Part shown: piece by piece, positions 6,711 through 12,598 of the stretch
How the letters are laid out: each line of letters starts with the position of its first letter
How positions within the stretch are numbered: the stretch's first letter is position 1
Assembly (NCBI RefSeq): GCF_002088945.1
Contig: NZ_NCSU01000007.1
Location: 186,001-250,000 of the forward strand
Source of the DNA: Henriciella pelagia
GTDB taxonomy: Bacteria; Pseudomonadota; Alphaproteobacteria; Caulobacterales; Hyphomonadaceae
Direction of reading: 5' to 3'
DNA length: 64,000 nt
Notes under the pieces: generated by a model
The model's input: the letters and a program-made list of their open reading frames with translations, nothing else
What the model was told of the DNA's origin: nothing
Database searches by the model: none
Program-made: the position numbers and the translations under genes

Positions 6711-7465
6711 TCCACCACACCGACGATGGGGCCCATGTCGAGGCCCTGTTCGTCGCGGCCATAAGCCGGCGCGTAGATGCGGGACACCTGGCCATCGAGG
6801 AAGAGCGCATTCGGCGCGCGGAGCTTCTCGCTGAACAGTGTCGCGAAATCGTGGAAGGTGACGGGGACGTCCGAAATCACGAAAAACACCGTCTCGCCAT
6901 TGGCGGCAACGCCAACACCATTGCGGCGGCGGCGCGACGTGCCATCCGGGTTCAGCGAGGGATGGACCTCGCCGTCAATGACCACCATCGGGCCAGACTG
7001 GGTCGCAAAATCCGGGTCGAGGCCTTCGTCGAGATAGGTCTGGGATTCGGTGACGCCTGCGCGATTGCCATCGAGCCAGAACACGCCATTCGGCTTCATG
7101 TGGAAATTGCCCGGCCCGTCATTGGTGTTGACGGTGGCGACATCGCCATTGCCATCACGGTAGAAGCCGACCGGGCGGCGGTCATCATGATACATGCCGC
7201 CATTCATCGCGAAGATCAGCGTCTTGCCTTCGGTTCTGACGGAGTCTGCTACCGCACCGAATTGCAGGTATGGCCTGCCCTCGGAATCGGCGAGGAAGAG
7301 GCGGATGTCATCGCGCTCGGCATTGAAGGTGCAGACGGTATAAGGGCTCGACTTGTGGTCAAGCGAGCGGCAGTGATCACCGGCAGCCGGCTGGCCGAGG
7401 TCGCAACCAACCACAGTGAATGACGCCGCAGCCACGACGAAGATGCTTCGCAAACACCGTGTCAT
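6707..7465 (-). CDS. Phosphodiester glycosidase family lipoprotein (NAGPA/DUF2233)
   Basis: This 252-aa lipoprotein carries a signal peptide with lipobox VVGC (MTRCLRSIFVVAAASFTVVGC), so the mature protein is lipid-anchored. The rest is a NAGPA domain: TLIFAMNGGMYHDDRRPVGF, KPNGVFWLDG, QSGPMVVIDG, RRNGVGVAANGETVF and NALFLDGQVSRIYAP are the conserved blocks. The family cleaves phosphodiester-linked sugars; the natural substrate is unknown here, with cell-wall or polysaccharide turnover a reasonable guess. The ATG at 7465 follows AAGGCGGG and starts the signal peptide; the frame continues upstream to 7576 without one. It is coupled to the DUF2164 gene downstream. Confidence 0.85.
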   Translation of the reverse strand: MTRCLRSIFVVAAASFTVVGCDLGQPAAGDHCRSLDHKSSPYTVCTFNAERDDIRLFLADSEGRPYLQFGAVADSVRTEGKTLIFAMNGGMYHDDRRPVGFYRDGNGDVATVNTNDGPGNFHMKPNGVFWLDGNRAGVTESQTYLDEGLDPDFATQSGPMVVIDGEVHPSLNPDGTSRRRRNGVGVAANGETVFFVISDVPVTFHDFATLFSEKLRAPNALFLDGQVSRIYAPAYGRDEQGLDMGPIVGVVE

Positions 7466-7609
7466 CCCGCCTTGCAAGTTCAATAACCTTTCCACCGGAG
7501 CCTCGCCCCGACTTAACCATCGCCCAAGGCCACATAGGTGGAAGGGTTCGCTGGTTCGATCAACACTTGCATGCAAGCAGTGTTCCGTGGCGAGAATATG
7601 GTGTGCAGC

Positions 7610-9496
7610 TCAGGCTGAGGCGGCCGTCTCATAGGCTTCGCTGGCGGCGAGCCAGGCCTCCTCGGCCTTGTCCAGATCGGCCTGCGCCTTGTCGCGCGCC
7701 GTGCCGAGACGCACCGCTTCATCGGGATCGCGGTCATAGAGGGAGGGGTTGGCGAGTTTCGCATCGAGTTTCGCGATCGTGTCGCGATGCTTTTCCATTT
7801 CGCGTTCGGCGGCGGAAATCTGCTTTCTGATATCGACCGTCGCGCGGCGGATGTCAGACTCTGAGCGCTTTGGCGGTGGTGGCGGGGCCGACGGCTCATC
7901 GGGCACAATGGCGGGCGCACCGCCGCGCGTCTTGTCAGCGGCGAGTACAAGCGCGCGATAGTCCGACAGGTCGCCATCATAGGGCGCAGCGCGGCCATCA
8001 TTGACGAGCCAGAGCCGGTCAGCCGTGGCTTCAGCGAGATAGACATCGTGCGTGATGAGCAGGACCGCGCCTTCATAATCGTTCAGCGCATGGATCAGCG
8101 CTTCGCGGCTGTCGATATCAAGGTGGCTGGTCGGTTCGTCGAGGATCAGGATGTGCGGCTTTTTCAGGGCCGTCAGGCCGAGCAGGAGGCGGACTTTCTC
8201 ACCGCCGGACAGCTTCTCGACTTTCGTCTCCGCCTTGTCCCGGTTGAAACCGATATTGGCGACGATGGCGCGGATCTGTCCATCGCTCGCCTGTGGGCGC
8301 ATGCGGCGCACATGGTCGAGGGCATTCTCGCCCTCGTTCAGCTCATCGAGCTGGTCCTGGCTGAAATAACCGATCTCGACCTTTGGCGCGGCGACGCGAT
8401 TGCCAGCCAGCAGGTTGAGGCGGTTGGCGATGGATTTCACGAGGGTGGACTTGCCCTGCCCGTTCGCGCCGACAATCGCGATGCGGTCATCATTGTCGAC
8501 GCGCAGCTGGACGTTGCGAAGCACAGGCTGACCGGGCGCATAACCAAGATCTGCATTGTCGAGCACGAAAAGCGGGGAAGCCAGTTCGCCGGGGGCCGGA
8601 AACTCGAAGGGGTGCGTTCGCTCTTCAAGCGGAATGACGATGTCCTGCATCTTTTCAAGCATCTTGAGGCGGGACTGGGCCTGCGTCGCCTTCGAGGCCT
8701 TGGCGCGGAAACGGTCCACGAAGCTTTGCAGGTGCGCCTTCTGCTTGTCCTGCTTGGCCTTCTGGGCCTGTGCGAGGGCGAGCTGTTCGGCCTTCTTCTT
8801 CTGCCAGCTGTCATAATTGCCGGCATGCACGGTGAGTTTCTGGTGCTCGAGCGCCAGGATATGCGTGACGGCGCTGTTCAGCAGCTCCCGGTCGTGGCTG
8901 ACAAGAAGGACAGTGTGCGGGTAGGTCCTGAGATAGCTCTCAAGCCAGGCTGCGCCTTCAAGGTCGAGATAGTTGGTCGGCTCGTCGAGGAGGAGCAGGT
9001 CCGGCTCGGCGAAGAGCACGCCGGCAAGGGCTGCGCGCATGCGCCAGCCGCCGGAAAATTCGCGGCAGGCGCGCGAAAGGTCCGCCTGGGAGAAACCGAG
9101 ACCGGTAAGGATGGAAGCAGCGCGCGACTCGCCCGACCAGGCATCCGTCGTCATCAGGCGTTCGTGAATATCGGCAAGTTCGTCAGGGTCGGTGACGGTC
9201 TCGGCAGCATGCATCAGTTGCGCGCGTTCGGTGTCAGCCGCCAGCGTTTCCTCGATCAGGGTGCGGTCGCTGGCTTCGACCTCCTGCGCGACCCAGCCCA
9301 TCTTGGCGGCCTTGCCGATGCGGATCGCGCTATCGCTCTCTGTGAGGCTTTCGCGGATGAGCCGCAGCAGCGTCGACTTGCCGGTACCATTGCGCCCGAT
9401 CAGGCCGACCTTCCAGCCAGCAGGGATCCGCGCCGAGGCGCCGTCCATCAGCACCCGGCCCTGAATCCGGTAGGTCAGATTGTCGATCGTCAGCAT
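7610..9496 (-). CDS. ABC-F family ATPase
   Basis: This soluble 628-aa protein has two ABC ATPase domains and no membrane helices. Domain 1 has Walker A GRNGTGKST, signature FSGGWRMR and Walker B LLLLDEPTNYLDLEG; domain 2 has GANGQGKST, LSGGEKVR and ILDEPTSHLDID. A charged linker of ABC-F type lies between them (QKKKAEQLALAQAQKAKQDK), and the C-terminus (residues 525-628) is a coiled coil, as in Uup and some YheS proteins. ABC-F proteins act on ribosomes; which subgroup this is cannot be settled by eye. The start MLTIDNLTYRIQGR is typical of alphaproteobacterial members, though no clear ribosome binding site is present. Confidence 0.92.
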   Translation of the reverse strand: MLTIDNLTYRIQGRVLMDGASARIPAGWKVGLIGRNGTGKSTLLRLIRESLTESDSAIRIGKAAKMGWVAQEVEASDRTLIEETLAADTERAQLMHAAETVTDPDELADIHERLMTTDAWSGESRAASILTGLGFSQADLSRACREFSGGWRMRAALAGVLFAEPDLLLLDEPTNYLDLEGAAWLESYLRTYPHTVLLVSHDRELLNSAVTHILALEHQKLTVHAGNYDSWQKKKAEQLALAQAQKAKQDKQKAHLQSFVDRFRAKASKATQAQSRLKMLEKMQDIVIPLEERTHPFEFPAPGELASPLFVLDNADLGYAPGQPVLRNVQLRVDNDDRIAIVGANGQGKSTLVKSIANRLNLLAGNRVAAPKVEIGYFSQDQLDELNEGENALDHVRRMRPQASDGQIRAIVANIGFNRDKAETKVEKLSGGEKVRLLLGLTALKKPHILILDEPTSHLDIDSREALIHALNDYEGAVLLITHDVYLAEATADRLWLVNDGRAAPYDGDLSDYRALVLAADKTRGGAPAIVPDEPSAPPPPPKRSESDIRRATVDIRKQISAAEREMEKHRDTIAKLDAKLANPSLYDRDPDEAVRLGTARDKAQADLDKAEEAWLAASEAYETAASA

Positions 9497-9567
9497 GGCG
9501 GGGGTGCTACGGTTTTGTGGGGTTGGGGGCAAGTGGGCAAACGCAAAATCGGGGACGCGTCACGCTC

Positions 9568-9673
9568 GATGAGCGTTTCGCTCATCTGAGCGTCCATCCC
9601 CTGTCGCATCCATTCGCGCTTTCGTCACCGTATGGAAGCTGGACCCTCAGACCGCCTGGCGGCGGTCGAGGGT
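9568..9673. repeat. Two hairpins in the tesB / ABC-F intergenic region
   Basis: GATGAGCG-TTT-CGCTCATC (9568-9586) is a perfect palindrome. A second hairpin, ACCCTCAGACCGCC-TGGC-GGCGGTCGAGGGT (9643-9673), has one mismatch. Both lie between the tesB gene and the downstream ABC-F gene on the same strand. The GCTCATCTGAGCG stretch is similar to part of the class B repeat at 15671-15706, so this looks like another repeat remnant. No T-run is present. Confidence 0.55.
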
Positions 9674-9693
9674 GACGCAAAACTAAACGCGAC

Positions 9694-10575
9694 TCAGTCT
9701 TTCTTGCGCGGTTTCATCTTGCGCATCAGGCCTTCCTGCGCCGTCGATGCGACGAGCTTGCCGTCACGGGTGTAGATCGAGCCGCGATTGAAGCTGCGGC
9801 CACTGCCGGCCTTGGGGCTGTCCATGGAGTAGAGCAGCCACTCATCGGCGCGGATCGGCTCATGGAACCAGATCGCATGATCGAGGCTCGCCGTCATCAG
9901 CTCCGGGTTTATCCAGTGCAGGCCGTGCGGACGCAGGCTCGAGCCGAGCAGGTTCATGTCGCTCGCCCAGGCCACCAGGCAGTGATGCATGGCAGGTGCC
10001 GCATCGATCTTGCGCGTGAGGCGGAACCAGACCTCGTTCACATCCGATTTCGGCTTCGGATTGAACGGGTTCATCGCCCCGATTTCCTTCATGTCGAAAG
10101 GTTGGGGGCGTTCCCAGTGTTTGCGTTCCTGCTCGGGCAGCTTGTCCTTGAACATCTCACGGAATTCATCGCGCGATTTCAGCTCTTCCGGCTGCTTGAC
10201 GGTCGGCATGTCGTGCTGATGGTCCCAGCCATCCTCATGCACATGGAAAGACGCTGACATGTTCAGGATCTGCTGGCCGTGCTGGATCGCGACGACGCGG
10301 CGCGTGGTGAAACTGCCGCCATCGCGGGAACGGTCGACTTCATAGATGATCGGGATTTTCGGGTCGCCCGGCCGGATGAAATAGGCGTGCAGGGAGTGGC
10401 ACTGGCGATCATCCTTCACGGTGCGATACGCCGATGCCAGGGCCTGCGCGATGACCTGGCCACCGAAGACGCGGGGCCGTTCGGCTTCCCATTCCGGGGT
10501 AAATCCACGGAAGAGATCAACCTCCAGACGCTCGACTTCGAGAATCCCTAACAGTTCGGAAACGGCATCGGTCAT
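9694..10575 (-). CDS. tesB: Acyl-CoA thioesterase II
   Basis: This 293-aa protein is a double hot-dog TesB. The N-terminal domain shows RVFGGQVIAQALASA and SLHAYFIRPGD, the second shows ASDMNLLGSSLRPHG, TASLDHAIWFHEP and a C-terminal RGSIYTRDGKLVASTAQEGLMR. The catalytic Asp/Gln/Thr residues of TesB map to the LDHA and TAQEG regions. It hydrolyses medium- and long-chain acyl-CoA, releasing CoA. It is transcribed away from the adjacent fatty acyl-CoA synthetase, so synthesis and hydrolysis of acyl-CoA are encoded side by side. It has the usual family length. Confidence 0.94.
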   Translation of the reverse strand: MTDAVSELLGILEVERLEVDLFRGFTPEWEAERPRVFGGQVIAQALASAYRTVKDDRQCHSLHAYFIRPGDPKIPIIYEVDRSRDGGSFTTRRVVAIQHGQQILNMSASFHVHEDGWDHQHDMPTVKQPEELKSRDEFREMFKDKLPEQERKHWERPQPFDMKEIGAMNPFNPKPKSDVNEVWFRLTRKIDAAPAMHHCLVAWASDMNLLGSSLRPHGLHWINPELMTASLDHAIWFHEPIRADEWLLYSMDSPKAGSGRSFNRGSIYTRDGKLVASTAQEGLMRKMKPRKKD

Positions 10576-10707
10576 ATTTGAAGGTCTTCCCCATCAGAAT
10601 TCTAACCACGCGCGATTATCACTACCGGCTGAAACTTGAAACCTGCGCGCGGCATCCAGCAAACCTCAAAGGCTGATCGCTTCGCGCTCCAAGCGCAAGG
10701 CTGTGTC

Positions 10708-12498
10708 ATGAAAACGCTGCTGAAATCGATCAAACGAGAAGCCACTGCTGTGCGTATCCTGCTCGGTGTGAAACGCTGGCTGGACCCTGTGACGCCGGAC
10801 TCCGAGGAGCTGCTGGCCGACGATCTTGAGAATATTGTCGATGCGCATGGCGAAGCCGATGCGTTCCGGTTTGAAGGGCGCCGCATGACCTATGGCGCTT
10901 TCGATGCCTATGCCAACCGTGTCGCCCACTGGGCGCTGGCCTGCGGCCTGAAGCGCGGCGAGACGGTTGCGCTGTTCATGGACAATTGTCCGGAATATGT
11001 CGCGATCTGGTATGGCCTGTCCAAGGTCGGTGTCGTCCCGGCGCTGATCAACAACCAGCTGGCCGGCCAGTCGCTGGCCCACTGCATCAATATTGTGAAT
11101 GCCAGGCTGGTTATCACCGGTGCCAGTCAGAGCGAAGCCATGCGCTCAGCCGCCGACTTCCTGGAAACTTCGCCGGATGTCTGGTGCCTTGGCGGGACCT
11201 GCGGCCTGTCGCTGGACGAAGACCTGCCCAACTTTTCTTCCGAACGCCCGTCGCGCGAGCTTCGCGCCGGCATGACCAATGCCGACAACTGCCTCTACAT
11301 CTACACGTCCGGCACGACCGGCATGCCCAAGGCTGCGCGCATGTCGCATGCCAAGGTCCGCTCGACCATGCGTACCTTCATCGCGCCGTGCGGCATTTCG
11401 AAGAAGGACCGCGTCTATGTGGCCATGCCGCTCTATCATACGACGGCTGGCCTTTGCGGGATCGGCGTTGCCCTGATGACCGGCGCGAGCGTGGTGCTGC
11501 GCGAGAAATTCTCCGCCAGCGCCTTCTGGAAGGATTGCGCCGAGGAAAACGTCTCCGCCTTCGTCTATATCGGCGAGATCTGCCGCTACCTGCTCAATCA
11601 CCGCACCTCGATCCATGACCGCTCGCACAGGGTGCGTGTCGGTCTCGGCAATGGCCTGCGCACCGATGTCTGGGAGCCGTTCCTGGAGCGGTTTGGCGTG
11701 AAGAAGATGGTGGAGTTCTACGGCTCGACCGAAGGCAATGTGAAGTTCATGAACTATGACGGCACGGTCGGCGCATGCGGCCGCGTGCCGTGGATTGCGC
11801 GCAAGACCTACGCCCATGTCGCCTTCGTCAAGTACGATGTCGAGAAGGATGCACCAGAGCGCGACGAGAATGGCTTCTGCGTTCGCGCACCTGTTGGCGA
11901 AGTGGGCGAAGCGATCGGCCGGATTGGCGACAACACAATGACGCGGTTTGAAGGCTATCAGAGCGATGACGCCTCACAGAAGAAGATCCTGCGCAATGTC
12001 TTCGAGGAAGGTGATGCCTGGTATCGCACCGGCGACCTGATGCGCCAGGATGCGCTCGGCTACATGTATTTCGTGGACCGCGTCGGGGACACCTATCGCT
12101 GGAAGGGCGAGAATGTCTCGACCAATGAGGTTGCCGAGGCCCTGTCCGATATTCCGGGCATCCAGACGGCCAATGTCTACGGTGTCCCGATCCCCGGTGC
12201 CGAAGGCAAGGCCGGCATGGCGTCGGTCACGACGAATGGCTATCTCGACTATAAGGACCTGCTCGACCGCCTGTCGGCACGCCTGCCGAAATATGCGATC
12301 CCGGTCTTTATCCGCGAGCAGCAGGAAGCGGTGACCACAGGCACATTCAAATACCGCAAGGTGGAACTGGCCGAGGATGGCTATGACCCTGAGCGGGTGA
12401 AGGACCCGGTCTGGTATGTCGACCCTGAGACGGGGGCGTATCGCCGGCTCTCCCCGGAAGACTTCAAGAAGATCGGGTCGGGCGGCGGACGGTTCTAG
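10708..12498 (+). CDS. Long/very-long-chain acyl-CoA synthetase (FATP type)
   Basis: The protein of about 596 aa is an adenylate-forming enzyme. AMP-binding motif YIYTSGTTGMPKAARMSH is near residue 197; VEFYGSTEGN, YRTGDLMRQD and DRVGDTYRWKGENVSTNEV follow in the order seen in fatty acid transport protein/very-long-chain acyl-CoA synthetases, and the C-terminal lysine lies in GTFKYRKVELAEDG. It activates fatty acids with ATP and CoA, feeding the beta-oxidation enzymes 15-20 kb away. The ATG at 10708 is preferred (AAGG seven bases upstream); the frame is open to 10636. No LiuR-like box of the kind found at 26198 was seen upstream. Confidence 0.9.
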   Translation: MKTLLKSIKREATAVRILLGVKRWLDPVTPDSEELLADDLENIVDAHGEADAFRFEGRRMTYGAFDAYANRVAHWALACGLKRGETVALFMDNCPEYVAIWYGLSKVGVVPALINNQLAGQSLAHCINIVNARLVITGASQSEAMRSAADFLETSPDVWCLGGTCGLSLDEDLPNFSSERPSRELRAGMTNADNCLYIYTSGTTGMPKAARMSHAKVRSTMRTFIAPCGISKKDRVYVAMPLYHTTAGLCGIGVALMTGASVVLREKFSASAFWKDCAEENVSAFVYIGEICRYLLNHRTSIHDRSHRVRVGLGNGLRTDVWEPFLERFGVKKMVEFYGSTEGNVKFMNYDGTVGACGRVPWIARKTYAHVAFVKYDVEKDAPERDENGFCVRAPVGEVGEAIGRIGDNTMTRFEGYQSDDASQKKILRNVFEEGDAWYRTGDLMRQDALGYMYFVDRVGDTYRWKGENVSTNEVAEALSDIPGIQTANVYGVPIPGAEGKAGMASVTTNGYLDYKDLLDRLSARLPKYAIPVFIREQQEAVTTGTFKYRKVELAEDGYDPERVKDPVWYVDPETGAYRRLSPEDFKKIGSGGGRF

Positions 12499-12520
12499 CG
12501 GCTTGGCATGACCACCGACA

Positions 12521-12585
12521 ATGCCTGCGCGGGCAGGCATCCAGAGTGCAACCTTCGAACATGGACACCTGCCTTCGCAGGTGTC
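12521..12585. repeat. Pair of hairpin repeats between convergent genes
   Basis: ATGCCTGC-GCGG-GCAGGCAT (12521-12540) and GACACCTGC-CTTC-GCAGGTGTC (12564-12585, taken with flanking bases) are two perfect hairpins 24 bp apart. They share a CCTGC..GCAGG core and so look like two copies of a third repeat family (class C). They lie between the convergent acyl-CoA synthetase and helicase genes and may serve as a bidirectional transcription block, though T-runs are absent. Confidence 0.6.
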
Positions 12586-12598
12586 TGCGGATTAAAAG

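Noticed and set aside
8048-9589. Open frame of 513 codons on the + strand over the ABC-F gene
   Set aside because: It is antisense to a gene with two complete ABC domains; the amino-acid composition is that of a high-GC shadow frame and no family is recognisable.
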